From an uncultured Clostridia bacterium (lineage in GTDB: Bacteria; Bacillota; Clostridia; Peptostreptococcales; Anaerovoracaceae): DNA of 37,168 nt. The notes under the pieces were generated by a model. It saw nothing but the letters and a program-made list of their open reading frames with translations. It did no database searches and had not been told where the DNA came from. Position 1 is the stretch's first letter, and every line of letters starts with the position of its first letter. The stretch spans positions 1 to 37,168 of the forward strand of contig CALZMV010000001.1 of the NCBI GenBank assembly GCA_945788655.1, written 5' to 3'. A program made the position numbers and the translations under genes. Shown in pieces: positions 24,224-32,324 of the stretch.

Positions 24224-24319
24224 CCGTCGCCTTTCCGGGAGCGATATAGACGGGATCACTTTATAATTAATTTGAAACAGCTTTTGAAGCGAGGGACCCG
24301 GTATTCCTCTCGCAAGCTG
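24224..24319 (-). promoter_or_regulatory. Candidate structured mRNA leader before rpsM (kissing hairpins)
   Basis: Hairpin 1 (24278-24319) pairs CAGCTT with AAGCTG, GCGAG with CTCGC and GG with CC, leaving the loop AATACCGGGT. Hairpin 2 (24224-24253) pairs CCG and TCGC with GCGA and CGG and leaves the loop TCCCGGAAAG. The loops are complementary: CCGGG (24297-24301) with CCCGG (24235-24239), five G-C pairs. The structure ends about 10 bases before the rpsM Shine-Dalgarno site. The E. coli alpha operon has an S4-bound pseudoknot in the same place, so an S4-responsive leader is the natural guess. No ORF or promoter is seen here. Confidence 0.55.
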
Positions 24320-24337
24320 CATTATTGATTTAATAAA

Positions 24338-24451
24338 TTAACCCTGTTTCTGCTTGTGCTTAGGATTTTCGCAGATAACCATTACTTTACCGTTTCTCTT
24401 GATTACTTTGCACTTTTCGCAGATAGGTTTTACGGAAGCTCTTACTTTCAT
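24338..24451 (-). CDS. rpmJ: 50S ribosomal protein L36 (zinc-binding form)
   Basis: L36 is the smallest large-subunit protein. The 37-residue product MKVRASVKPICEKCKVIKRN... has the zinc ribbon ligands Cys11, Cys14, Cys27 and His32. AGGAGG precedes the ATG. It lies 17 bp after infA, in the usual place, but the distance to rpsM is 136 bp rather than the usual few tens. Confidence 0.98.
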   Translation of the reverse strand: MKVRASVKPICEKCKVIKRNGKVMVICENPKHKQKQG

Positions 24452-24468
24452 TTTAATCCTCCTCTTCC

Positions 24469-24687
24469 CTACTTATCTCTCCAAATAATTCTTCCTCTTG
24501 TAAGGTCATACGGAGAAAGTTCTACCTTAACCTTATCTCCAGGGAGAATACGGATGTAATTCATTCTTATTTTGCCTGAAATGTGTGCAAGCACTTCAAA
24601 ACCGTTGTCTAGTTTAACTTTAAACATCGCATTTGGCTGTGCGTCAACAACCGTTCCCATTGCTTCAATGACGTCTTTTTTCGCCAT
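24469..24687 (-). CDS. infA: Translation initiation factor IF-1
   Basis: IF-1 is an OB-fold protein that blocks the A site during initiation. The 72-residue length is exact for the family, as are MAKKDVIEAMGTVVDAQPNAMFKVKL, the HISGKIRMNYIRILPGDKV block and the ending LTRGRIIWRDK. It lies between map and rpmJ. Confidence 0.98.
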   Translation of the reverse strand: MAKKDVIEAMGTVVDAQPNAMFKVKLDNGFEVLAHISGKIRMNYIRILPGDKVKVELSPYDLTRGRIIWRDK

Positions 24688-24707
24688 AAATACATCTCCT
24701 TTTCACA

Positions 24708-25454
24708 TTACAAGGTAAGCAGCTCAGGCTCACCATCGGTTATTAGAACAGTATTTTCATAATGCGCAGACAAGCCGCCGTCTACAGTAACTGCGGTCCA
24801 GTCATCAAGAAGAACGTCCACTTCATAATCACCTTCTGTGATCATTGGCTCTATTGCCAGCGTCATTCCCTCCTGAATTCTAGGTCCCCTTCCGGGTCTG
24901 CCGTAATTTGGAATCTGCGGATCCTCGTGCATATCGTTTCCAATGCCGTGACCCACAAAGTCTCTTATAACTCCAAATCCTTCACCTTCAACTGTAGTCT
25001 GTATAGCATTTGAAATGTCAGAAATTCTATAGCCAACCTTCGCAAATTCAATTCCTTTGAAGAAGGCTTTTTCTGCAGTTTCTATTAAATGCTTCGCTTT
25101 ATCGCTTATCTTACCTACGGCATAGGTTCTGGCTGCATCAGCCATATAACCCTGATTGTCGACAACAAGGTCAATGCTGACTATGTCTCCTTCCACAAGG
25201 ATTCTATCCTTTGTGGGAATGCCATGAACCACCTCATCGTTTACAGAAACGCACACGCTTGCGGGATATCCGCAGTAGCCTTTTTCTGCAGCTATCATTC
25301 CGAAATCCTTAACTCTTCTCTCAACAAAGCTGTCAATATCCAGCGTGGATATTCCTGGCTTTATCACATCGTTAAGTTCTCTTAAAATGAGACTTGTAAC
25401 CTTACCGGCTTCGCGCATCAACTCAATTTCCTGTCTTGATTTGATGATGATCAT
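24708..25454 (-). CDS. map: Methionine aminopeptidase, type I
   Basis: The enzyme removes the initiator methionine from new proteins. The dimetal ligands are visible in IDLVVDNQGYMADAARTYAVG (two Asp), the later HEDPQIPNYG block (His), AIEPMI (Glu) and the final HYENTVLITDGEPE (Glu). A GTG at 25463 is in frame and overlaps adk, but ATG 25454, four bases after the adk stop codon begins to be cleared and preceded by AGGTGA, gives the usual MIIIKS start and is preferred. That makes 248 residues, typical for the short type Ia enzyme. Confidence 0.96.
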   Translation of the reverse strand: MIIIKSRQEIELMREAGKVTSLILRELNDVIKPGISTLDIDSFVERRVKDFGMIAAEKGYCGYPASVCVSVNDEVVHGIPTKDRILVEGDIVSIDLVVDNQGYMADAARTYAVGKISDKAKHLIETAEKAFFKGIEFAKVGYRISDISNAIQTTVEGEGFGVIRDFVGHGIGNDMHEDPQIPNYGRPGRGPRIQEGMTLAIEPMITEGDYEVDVLLDDWTAVTVDGGLSAHYENTVLITDGEPELLTL

Positions 25455-25455
25455 A

Positions 25456-26103
25456 TTATTCACCTAAAGCGTTTACGATGTCTGCAAATACATTATCCAG
25501 GCCAGTTGCACCGTCAATATGAGCAATGTTGCCAGCCTTTTCGTAATATTCGATTAAAGGCATTGTCTGTGCTTCGTAGACTTCGATTCTGTTTGCTACG
25601 GTTTCTGCATTGTCGTCGGCTCTCTGAATCAGAGTTCCGCCGCATACATCACAGATTCCTTCCTGCTTAGGAGGAATATTTACAACATGATAGCTGGCAC
25701 CGCATGCTTTGCATACGCGTCTGCCTGTTAATCTTGTCATTAATTCTTCCTTTTCAACAGCGATGTCCAGCACCTTATCTATTTTAGAATCGTGTGCAGC
25801 TAAGAATTCATCCAGTTTTTCTGCCTGATAAACAGTTCTTGGAAAACCATCCAGTAAGAAACCGTTTTTACAGTCATCTGCAAGAAGTCTTGTTGTTGCA
25901 ATTTCAATTACTAAATCGTCTGGAACAAGTTCGCCCTTATTCATGTATTCCTGAGCTTTCTTGCCGAGCTCTGTTCCATTTTTGATATTTTCTCTGAAGA
26001 TATCGCCTGTGGAAATGTGTGGAATATTGTATTTTTCTACTATTCTTACCGCCTGGGTACCCTTGCCGGCACCTGGAGGTCCTAAAAGTATAGTTCTAAG
26101 CAT
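25456..26103 (-). CDS. adk: Adenylate kinase (zinc-LID form)
   Basis: Adk interconverts ATP, AMP and ADP. The 215-residue product has the P-loop GPPGAGKGTQ at 8-17, the AMP-site GFLLDGFPRT at 81-90, and a LID with four cysteines at 131, 134, 151 and 154, the zinc-binding Gram-positive form. It lies between secY and map, the usual place in Firmicutes, with a 14-bp gap to secY. Confidence 0.98.
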   Translation of the reverse strand: MLRTILLGPPGAGKGTQAVRIVEKYNIPHISTGDIFRENIKNGTELGKKAQEYMNKGELVPDDLVIEIATTRLLADDCKNGFLLDGFPRTVYQAEKLDEFLAAHDSKIDKVLDIAVEKEELMTRLTGRRVCKACGASYHVVNIPPKQEGICDVCGGTLIQRADDNAETVANRIEVYEAQTMPLIEYYEKAGNIAHIDGATGLDNVFADIVNALGE

Positions 26104-26117
26104 TTTTCTAAATCCTC

Positions 26118-27398
26118 CTATTTAAGAAATCCCTGATAATTTCTCATCAGCATCTGATTTTCAAGAGCTCTTACAGTTTCAAGTGCAACACCTACTGCGA
26201 TTAACAGTGATGTACCACCGAAATGAATATTTAATGGAGTTAAAACGCTTACTACAGTTGGTAATGTAGCAACTAAAGCAAGGAAAATAGCCCCTACAAC
26301 AGTAATTCTTGACATTACTTTCTGTAAATATTCTTCAGTAGCCTTACCAGGTCTAATTCCCTGGATAGAACCACCATTTGCTTTCATGTTGTTTGCTATA
26401 TCTTTTGGGTTGAATGAAATACCCGCATAGAAGTAAGTAAACGCGATAATAAGCACGATGTTAAGTACACCGTAAATCCATACTCCAGGGTTACCAGCCG
26501 GTGATAACCACTTTGTTACAAACTCAGTAAAACCTGAATTTGGGAAGAAGTATGTGATTGTTAGTGGGAACTGAAGTAATGATAATGCAAAGATGATTGG
26601 AATAACACCAGTCTGGTTAACCTTGATAGGAATATGTGTTGACTGACCGCCGTACATCTTTCTTCCTACAACTCTCTTAGCATAATTTACAGGAATCTTT
26701 CTCTGTCCTTCCTGAATAAGAACTACACCTGCAATTACTAAAACTCCAACTACAACAAAGATTATTAATGTAATAACGGAAATTGTTCCGTCTGATACAC
26801 TTACAAACAAGCTACGAATTCCACTTGGGATTCTAGCAACGATGCCGGCGAAGATTAACAGAGAAATACCATTACCTACGCCCTTTTCGTTAATCTGCTC
26901 TCCTAACCACATTAGGAATGCTGTACCTGCTGTTAAAACAAGTACAATTACGATGATTGAAAATGCACTTCTGTCAACAATTGCTCTTCTGAACAGACCA
27001 ACGGTTAAGCCGATTGCCTGTACCAGCCCCAGAACAACTGTCAGATAACGAGTAATCTGCGCCATTTTCTTTCGACCTTCTGTTCCCTCTTCAGCTAATC
27101 TCTGGAAGTAAGGGAAAGCGATGGTGAGCAGTTGAACAATAATTGATGCTGTGATGTATGGTGTAATACTCAAAGCGAAAATTGTCAAGTTACTGAACGA
27201 ACCACCGGAAAACAGGTCGAATAATTCGAAAAGACCTGCATCTCCAGTGAACATTTCAGCTAATACTGCTCTGTTGATTCCAGGTACCGGAATACATGAT
27301 CCGATACGGAATACAACTAGCATCAGCAAAGTGAAAATCATCTTTGATCTAATTTCAGCAACTTTCCACGCCTGAGCGATGGTTTTAAGCATGCCCAT
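26118..27398 (-). CDS. secY: Protein translocase subunit SecY
   Basis: SecY forms the protein-conducting channel of the cytoplasmic membrane. The 426-residue product has ten predicted membrane helices, the plug region near GIFELFDLFSGGSF-like residues 55-70, and the cytoplasmic loops GQRKIPVNYAKRVVGRKMYGG and RPGKATEEYLQKVMSRI that contact the ribosome and SecA. Its ATG overlaps the rplO stop in TAATG, with AGGTGA as ribosome site inside rplO, so the two are coupled. Confidence 0.98.
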   Translation of the reverse strand: MGMLKTIAQAWKVAEIRSKMIFTLLMLVVFRIGSCIPVPGINRAVLAEMFTGDAGLFELFDLFSGGSFSNLTIFALSITPYITASIIVQLLTIAFPYFQRLAEEGTEGRKKMAQITRYLTVVLGLVQAIGLTVGLFRRAIVDRSAFSIIVIVLVLTAGTAFLMWLGEQINEKGVGNGISLLIFAGIVARIPSGIRSLFVSVSDGTISVITLIIFVVVGVLVIAGVVLIQEGQRKIPVNYAKRVVGRKMYGGQSTHIPIKVNQTGVIPIIFALSLLQFPLTITYFFPNSGFTEFVTKWLSPAGNPGVWIYGVLNIVLIIAFTYFYAGISFNPKDIANNMKANGGSIQGIRPGKATEEYLQKVMSRITVVGAIFLALVATLPTVVSVLTPLNIHFGGTSLLIAVGVALETVRALENQMLMRNYQGFLK

Positions 27399-27838
27399 TA
27401 GATCACCTCAGCCTTTCCTCCTGCAGCTTCAATCTTTTCAACAGCAGTCTTACTAAACTTTTCAGCCTTAATTGTTAATGCAACATTTAAGGTTCCTTCG
27501 CCTAAAATCTTAACGCCGTCTTTAACCTGCTTAACGATTCCTTTTTCTTCAAGAAGAGCCTGAGTAACTTCAGTTCCTGCTGCGAATACGTTTAATTCTT
27601 CAACGTTAACGATAGCATATTCTTTTGCCCACTTGTTGTGGAAGCCTCTCTTAGGTAATCTTCTGTATAAAGGCATCTGACCACCTTCGAAGCCTAATCT
27701 AACGCCGCCACCAGATCTTGAGTTCTGACCATTCATACCTCTACCAGCAGTTTTACCCTGTCCAGTAGCAGTACCGCGACCTTTTCTCTTAGGTGCCTTA
27801 GTAGCACCCTGTGGTGCTTTTAATTCATGTAATCTCAT
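27398..27838 (-). CDS. rplO: 50S ribosomal protein L15
   Basis: L15 is a late-assembly 23S rRNA binding protein. The frame is open to 27865, but ATG 27838 is preceded by AAGGAGG and gives the usual start MRLHELKAPQGATKAPKRKGRG, so the product is 146 residues. The glycine/arginine-rich N-terminal arm (TGQGKTAGRGMNGQNSRSGG) is typical. It overlaps secY by one base. Confidence 0.97.
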   Translation of the reverse strand: MRLHELKAPQGATKAPKRKGRGTATGQGKTAGRGMNGQNSRSGGGVRLGFEGGQMPLYRRLPKRGFHNKWAKEYAIVNVEELNVFAAGTEVTQALLEEKGIVKQVKDGVKILGEGTLNVALTIKAEKFSKTAVEKIEAAGGKAEVI

Positions 27839-27851
27839 CCTTGGCACCTCC

Positions 27852-28034
27852 TTAAATTTCTTCAACTTTTACAAGGTGTGAAACTTTTGCGATAGCTCCG
27901 CGTGTTGCAGGAGTGTCGGCAAGTTCTACAGTCTTGTTTAATTTCTTCAATCCTAACGCTTCAACAACTGCTCTCTGCTTAGGGGAAGCGCCAATTGTGC
28001 TTTTTGTTAAAGTAATCTTTACCATTTTTGCCAT
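27852..28034 (-). CDS. rpmD: 50S ribosomal protein L30
   Basis: L30 is a small 23S rRNA binding protein. The 60-residue product MAKMVKITLTKSTIGASPKQ with the later LGLKKLNKTVELADTPATRG is a full-length family member. It lies between rpsE and rplO with 13-bp gaps on both sides and has an AGGAGG site. Confidence 0.97.
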   Translation of the reverse strand: MAKMVKITLTKSTIGASPKQRAVVEALGLKKLNKTVELADTPATRGAIAKVSHLVKVEEI

Positions 28035-28047
28035 TTTTCGTTTCCTC

Positions 28048-28551
28048 CTAACCTAAGATTTCTTCCTTAGTCTTTCCTCTAAGTTTTGCAACCTTTTCTA
28101 CAGTCATCATAGTCTTAAGACCTTCGATTGTAGCATAAGCCATGTTGCATGTGTTGTTGGAGCCGATGGATTTAGCTCTAACGTCTTTGATACCAGCAGC
28201 TTCAAGTACTGTACGTACAGATGAACCTGCGATAACTCCTGTACCCTGTGCAGCAGGCATAATCAGAACTCTTCCAGCTCCGAAAACACCAAGGTTTCTG
28301 TGTGGTACAGTTGTTCCTACTGTTGGAACATATATTAAATTCTTCTTTGCATCTTCTTCAGCTTTTCTTACAGCTTCAGGGATTTCAATTGACTTACCAA
28401 GGCCAACACCTACGTAACCATTGCCGTCACCAACAACTACTGTTACGCTGAATCTCATGTTTCTGCCGCCCTTAACTGTCTTTGAAACTCTTCTGATGTC
28501 AACGATAGTTGACTTTAAGTCCAGCTTGGATGCATCAACGATATTACGCAT
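28048..28551 (-). CDS. rpsE: 30S ribosomal protein S5
   Basis: S5 affects decoding accuracy and lies near the mRNA entry. The 167-residue product has the double-stranded RNA-binding-like N-domain (VDIRRVSKTVKGGRNMRFSV) and the C-domain with AAQGTGVIAGSSVRTVLEAAGI. It lies 15 bp after rplR in the spc part of the operon. Confidence 0.98.
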   Translation of the reverse strand: MRNIVDASKLDLKSTIVDIRRVSKTVKGGRNMRFSVTVVVGDGNGYVGVGLGKSIEIPEAVRKAEEDAKKNLIYVPTVGTTVPHRNLGVFGAGRVLIMPAAQGTGVIAGSSVRTVLEAAGIKDVRAKSIGSNNTCNMAYATIEGLKTMMTVEKVAKLRGKTKEEILG

Positions 28552-28566
28552 TCCTTTTTCCTCCTG

Positions 28567-28932
28567 TTAGAATTTTAATCCGCCTTCACGAGCGCCATCT
28601 GCTAATTCTGCAACTCTTCCGTGGTATAAGAAACCGCCTCTATCGAAGCAAACTTCTTCAATACCCTTAGCAACAGCCTTCTTAGCAAGAGCTGCGCCTA
28701 CCTTCTTTGCTGCTTCCTTGTTTCCACCATAACCGATTTCTGCCTTTAAGTCTTTGTCAAGAGATGATGCGGAAACTAAAGTTACTCCGTTAACGTCATC
28801 GATGATCTGTGCAGAAATATTCTTGCTGGATCTGAAAACGCAAAGTCTTGGTCTTTCAGGAGTTCCATAAAGATTTTTTCTTACTCTTTCGTGTCTTTTA
28901 ACACGCTTGTCGTTTCTGCTTACTTTAGCCAT
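28567..28932 (-). CDS. rplR: 50S ribosomal protein L18
   Basis: L18 binds 5S rRNA together with L5 and joins it to the large subunit. The 121-residue product has the family blocks RRHERVRKNLYGTPERPRLCVFRS-like at 10-36 and the ending CFDRGGFLYHGRVAELADGAREGGLKF. It lies 17 bp after rplF. Confidence 0.98.
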   Translation of the reverse strand: MAKVSRNDKRVKRHERVRKNLYGTPERPRLCVFRSSKNISAQIIDDVNGVTLVSASSLDKDLKAEIGYGGNKEAAKKVGAALAKKAVAKGIEEVCFDRGGFLYHGRVAELADGAREGGLKF

Positions 28933-28949
28933 TTCACTTCACTCCTTTC

Positions 28950-29489
28950 CTACTTACCAGTCTTGCCTTCTTTTCTGCGGATAACTTCATCAACATACTT
29001 GATACCCTTACCCTTATAAGGTTCAGGCTTTCTCCATGCTCTGATGTTTGCCGCATAGTTTCCAACAAGTGCCTTATCGATACCCTTTACAACAACTTCT
29101 GTTGCGGAAGGAACTTCAGTTGTGATTCCTTCTGGGTCTTCAAGTTCTACAGGATGTGAATATCCAAGGCTTAACACTAATGTCTTACCTTTCTTTTCAG
29201 CCTTATAACCAACACCTACAAGCTGCATCTTCTTTTCGAAGCCTGCTGTAACGCCTGTAATCATGTTAGCAATTAATGTTCTAGCAAGTCCGTGCTGAGC
29301 TCTGTGATCTCTGTGATCTGATTCTCTGGAAACGTTTACAACGCCTTCAGCTACTTCAACTGTGATTAACTTGCTGATTTCTTGTTCTAACTGTCCCTTA
29401 GGTCCTTTAACAGTAACTACATTGTTTGCATCTACTGTTACTTCTACGCCGGCAGGAACAACTACAGGTTTTCTACCAATTCTTGACAT
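28950..29489 (-). CDS. rplF: 50S ribosomal protein L6
   Basis: L6 lies near the factor-binding site of the large subunit. The 179-residue product starts MSRIGRKPVVVPAGVEVTV and has the C-terminal signature VRAWRKPEPYKGKGIKY-like (here IRAWRKPEPYKGKGIKYVDE). It follows rpsH with a 13-bp gap. Confidence 0.98.
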   Translation of the reverse strand: MSRIGRKPVVVPAGVEVTVDANNVVTVKGPKGQLEQEISKLITVEVAEGVVNVSRESDHRDHRAQHGLARTLIANMITGVTAGFEKKMQLVGVGYKAEKKGKTLVLSLGYSHPVELEDPEGITTEVPSATEVVVKGIDKALVGNYAANIRAWRKPEPYKGKGIKYVDEVIRRKEGKTGK

Positions 29490-29502
29490 TTATCTGTTCC
29501 TC

Positions 29503-29901
29503 CTACCATACATAACAAATTACTTCGCCGCCAACTCCAAGCTTTCTTGCTTCCTTGTCGCTGATTACTCCGTGAGAAGTGGAGATAATTGCGATACCAA
29601 GTCCGCCTAAAACTCTTGGAACTTCGCCGGCTTTTGCATATTTTCTTAAACCAGGCTTTGAGATCTTCTTGATTCCAGTGATTACTCTTTCCTTGTTAGC
29701 ACCGTACTTCATTGTGACCTTAATCATGCCCTGTTTATTATCATCTATTACTTCGAAATCCTCAATGTAGCCTTCTTCTTTTAAAATTCCTGCGATTGCC
29801 TTCTTCATGTTGGATGCTGGAATTTCAACAGTTTCATGACCTACAGTATTGGCATTTCTGATTCTAGTTAGCATATCTGCTATAGGATCTGTCATTGTCA
29901 T
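29503..29901 (-). CDS. rpsH: 30S ribosomal protein S8
   Basis: S8 is a primary 16S rRNA binding protein; in E. coli it also represses the spc operon. The 132-residue product starts MTMTDPIADMLTRIRNA and ends GVISDKEARKLGVGGEVICYVW. AAAGGAG lies ten bases before the first ATG; a second ATG two codons on is possible. I saw no clear S8-type repressor site near rplE in this window. Confidence 0.97.
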   Translation of the reverse strand: MTMTDPIADMLTRIRNANTVGHETVEIPASNMKKAIAGILKEEGYIEDFEVIDDNKQGMIKVTMKYGANKERVITGIKKISKPGLRKYAKAGEVPRVLGGLGIAIISTSHGVISDKEARKLGVGGEVICYVW

Positions 29902-29925
29902 TACAGTATTTCTCCTTTCATTAAA

Positions 29926-30111
29926 TTACCAGCTTGCTTTTCTTACGCCAGGAATTTCACCCTTGTAAGCAAGCTCTCTGAAGCAAATACGGCAAATACC
30001 GTATTTTCTTAATACAGCATGAGGTCTTCCGCAAAGTCTGCATCTAGTATATGCACGTGTTGAGTATTTAGGTTTTCTCTGCTGTTTAACCTTGAGAGAT
30101 GTTTTTGCCAT
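29926..30111 (-). CDS. rpsN: 30S ribosomal protein S14, type Z (zinc-binding)
   Basis: S14 is a 30S head protein. The 61-residue product is the short zinc form, with Cys24, Cys27, Cys40 and Cys43 in CRLCGRP and CRICFRELAYKG. In bacilli a longer zinc-free paralogue replaces it under zinc limitation; none is encoded here. It lies between rplE and rpsH. Confidence 0.98.
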   Translation of the reverse strand: MAKTSLKVKQQRKPKYSTRAYTRCRLCGRPHAVLRKYGICRICFRELAYKGEIPGVRKASW

Positions 30112-30123
30112 GATTCCCTCCTA

Positions 30124-30666
30124 TTATTTTTCAAACGGCATACCAAGAAGTTCAAGTAATGCCTGAGCTTCTTCGTCAGTCTTAGCCGTAGTAGTAAATA
30201 CAATGTTCATACCTTTGATTGTATCAACCTGATCATAGTTGATTTCTGGGAAGATTAACTGTTCCTTGATACCCATAGAATAGTTTCCTCTGCCGTCAAA
30301 AGAGTTCTTGCTAACACCCTTAAAGTCTCTTACTCTTGGAAGGGAGATGTTGAAAAGTTTGTCAACAAATTCGTACATGTTGTCTCCTCTAAGAGTAACC
30401 TTTGCACCTACAGGCATTCCCTGTCTAACCTTGAAGTTAGCGATGGACTTTTTAGCCTTAGTAACAACCGGTCTCTGTCCGCTGATTAAAGCCATTTCTT
30501 CAACTGCGGATTCTATAACTTTAGCATTGTCCTTAGCTTCGCCAAGACCCATGTTAATAGTTACTTTTTCTAATTTTGGAACTTCCATTACATTCTTGTA
30601 CTGGAATTTTTCTTTTAATTCAACGAAAACTTTTTCGTCGTACATTGTTCTTAATCTTGCTGTCAA
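30124..30666 (-). CDS. rplE: 50S ribosomal protein L5
   Basis: L5 binds 5S rRNA and forms part of the central protuberance, contacting the 30S head. The 180-residue product has the family blocks NVMEVPKLEKVTINMGLGEA and SFDGRGNYSMGIKEQLIFPEI, and ends AQALLELLGMPFEK. It follows rplX with a 17-bp gap. Confidence 0.98.
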   Translation of the reverse strand: MTARLRTMYDEKVFVELKEKFQYKNVMEVPKLEKVTINMGLGEAKDNAKVIESAVEEMALISGQRPVVTKAKKSIANFKVRQGMPVGAKVTLRGDNMYEFVDKLFNISLPRVRDFKGVSKNSFDGRGNYSMGIKEQLIFPEINYDQVDTIKGMNIVFTTTAKTDEEAQALLELLGMPFEK

Positions 30667-30683
30667 AGTTTTCTCCTCCTTTC

Positions 30684-30983
30684 CTAGTCGATTACAGCGC
30701 CAGTCTTCTTGGACACTCTTACTTTCTTTCCGTTTTCGATCTTGTAGCCAACTCTTGTTGCTTCCTTACCGTCAAAAAGCATTACGTTGGAAGCATCGAT
30801 AGGTCCTTCCATATGCTTGATTTCAGCAGGTGATTTCTGAGTAGCCTTAGCATGCTTAGTCTGCATGTTAACGCCTTCTACAACAACCTTGTTTTCTTTT
30901 GGCATAGCCTTAAGAACTTTTCCGGATTTGCCTTTATCTTTACCAGTGATTACTACCACTGTGTCGCCTTTCTTAATACGCAT
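30684..30983 (-). CDS. rplX: 50S ribosomal protein L24
   Basis: L24 is an assembly-initiating protein near the tunnel exit. The 99-residue product has the KOW motif RIKKGDTVVVITGKDKGKSG at its start and ends GKKVRVSKKTGAVID. It lies 13 bp after rplN. Confidence 0.98.
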   Translation of the reverse strand: MRIKKGDTVVVITGKDKGKSGKVLKAMPKENKVVVEGVNMQTKHAKATQKSPAEIKHMEGPIDASNVMLFDGKEATRVGYKIENGKKVRVSKKTGAVID

Positions 30984-30996
30984 CCTTGTTCACCTC

Positions 30997-31371
30997 CTAC
31001 AGTACTTCCGGTGCCAATGACACGATCTTCATGAAGCCCTTTTCTCTGAGCTCTCTAGCAACCGGTCCGAAGATACGAGTTCCAACCGGGTTCTTGTCTT
31101 CTTTATCTTTAATGATAACTGCAGCGTTCTGGTCAAACTTTACATAGCTTCCGTCAGCTCTTCTGGCACCATGCTTAGTTCTAACTACTACAGCCTTAAC
31201 TACGTCGCCTTTTTTAACAACGCCGCCTGGTGTTGCTTCTTTAACCGCGCAAACGATTACATCTCCGATGTTCGCATACTGACGGGAAGTACCGCCGAGG
31301 ATACGAATGCAAAGGAGTTCTTTTGCACCTGAATTGTCAGCAACTCTTAATCTTGTTTCTGTCTGAATCAT
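30997..31371 (-). CDS. rplN: 50S ribosomal protein L14
   Basis: L14 lies at the subunit interface and is also the docking site of the silencing factor RsfS. The 124-residue product starts MIQTETRLRVADNSGAKELLCI and ends FMKIVSLAPEVL, as in most bacteria. It begins the rplN-rplX-rplE stretch, 14 bp after rpsQ. Confidence 0.98.
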   Translation of the reverse strand: MIQTETRLRVADNSGAKELLCIRILGGTSRQYANIGDVIVCAVKEATPGGVVKKGDVVKAVVVRTKHGARRADGSYVKFDQNAAVIIKDKEDKNPVGTRIFGPVARELREKGFMKIVSLAPEVL

Positions 31372-31385
31372 GATCTGGTGCCTCC

Positions 31386-31646
31386 TTATTTAACCTTTTC
31401 TATGATGTTCACAAGTCTCCATCTCTTGTCCTTGGACAGAGGTCTTGTTTCCATAATTCTAACCTTATCGCCAATCTGGCATTCGTTGTTTTCATCGTGA
31501 GCCTTTACCTTCTTGGTTCTCTTTACGGCCTTACCATAAAGGGAATGTCTTACGAAGTCTTCGATTGCAACAACTACAGTCTTATCCATCTTATCGGATA
31601 CTACTACACCGACCTTAGTCTTTCTTCTGTTTCTTTCAACTGTCAT
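31386..31646 (-). CDS. rpsQ: 30S ribosomal protein S17
   Basis: S17 is an OB-fold protein that binds 16S rRNA early in assembly. The 86-residue product has the core KVGVVVSDKMDKTVVVAIED followed by the HPLYGK-like HSLYGKAVKRTKK and the ending VRIMETRPLSKDKRWRLVNI. It lies 18 bp after rpmC. Confidence 0.98.
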   Translation of the reverse strand: MTVERNRRKTKVGVVVSDKMDKTVVVAIEDFVRHSLYGKAVKRTKKVKAHDENNECQIGDKVRIMETRPLSKDKRWRLVNIIEKVK

Positions 31647-31664
31647 ATTACATCCTCCTTTCTA

Positions 31665-31868
31665 TTAAGCCTGAACCTTTGCAAGCTCTTTTTCTCTGAT
31701 GATAGTTTTAACTCTTGCGATGTCTCTCTTTAATTCTCTCATCTTAACAGGGTTTTCTAACTGTCCTGTAACATGCTGGAATCTTAAGTTGAAAAGCTCT
31801 TTCTTCATCTTGTCGAGTTCAGTGTTTAATTCAACTTCTGTAAGTTCTCTCATTTTCTTTAATTCCAT
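31665..31868 (-). CDS. rpmC: 50S ribosomal protein L29
   Basis: L29 lies by the tunnel exit and helps bind trigger factor and SRP. The 67-residue product has two helices with the family core LFNLRFQHVTGQLENPVKMR and RDIARVKTIIREKE. Its ATG overlaps the rplP stop in TAATG, so translation is probably coupled. Confidence 0.98.
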   Translation of the reverse strand: MELKKMRELTEVELNTELDKMKKELFNLRFQHVTGQLENPVKMRELKRDIARVKTIIREKELAKVQA

Positions 31869-32299
31869 TATGCTTCACCACCCTTTGCTTCTTTTTCCTT
31901 GATGGCAAATTTGCACTTAACCGGCAGCTTATGTGAAGCAAGTCTCATAGCTTCTCTTGCTTTTTCTTCAGAAACGCCTTCGATCTCGAACATAACTCTG
32001 CCCGGCTTAACTACTGCTACCCAGTACTCAGGAGCACCTTTACCGGAACCCATACGTACTTCAGCAGGTTTCTTGGTTACTGACTTGTGCGGGAAAATCT
32101 TGATATATACTTTACCACCTCTTTTGATGGAACGGGTCATAGCGATTCGAGCCGCTTCAATCTGATTCGAGGTGATCCATCCACATTCCTGTGCAACTAA
32201 TCCGTAGGAACCGTAAGTAATCGTGTTTCCCTTCGTTGCAACGCCTTTCATTCTTCCTCTGTGAACTCTTCTACGTTTAACGCGCTTTGGCATTAACAT
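31868..32299 (-). CDS. rplP: 50S ribosomal protein L16
   Basis: L16 helps position A-site tRNA in the large subunit. The 143-residue product starts MLMPKRVKRRRVHRGRMKG and has GRGKGAPEYWVAVVKPGR-like residues (here MGSGKGAPEYWVAVVKPGRV). AGGAGG is nine bases before the first ATG; the third codon is also ATG. It overlaps rpmC by one base. Confidence 0.98.
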   Translation of the reverse strand: MLMPKRVKRRRVHRGRMKGVATKGNTITYGSYGLVAQECGWITSNQIEAARIAMTRSIKRGGKVYIKIFPHKSVTKKPAEVRMGSGKGAPEYWVAVVKPGRVMFEIEGVSEEKAREAMRLASHKLPVKCKFAIKEKEAKGGEA

Positions 32300-32324
32300 G
32301 GCTTAGTTCCTCCTTTCCATACTA

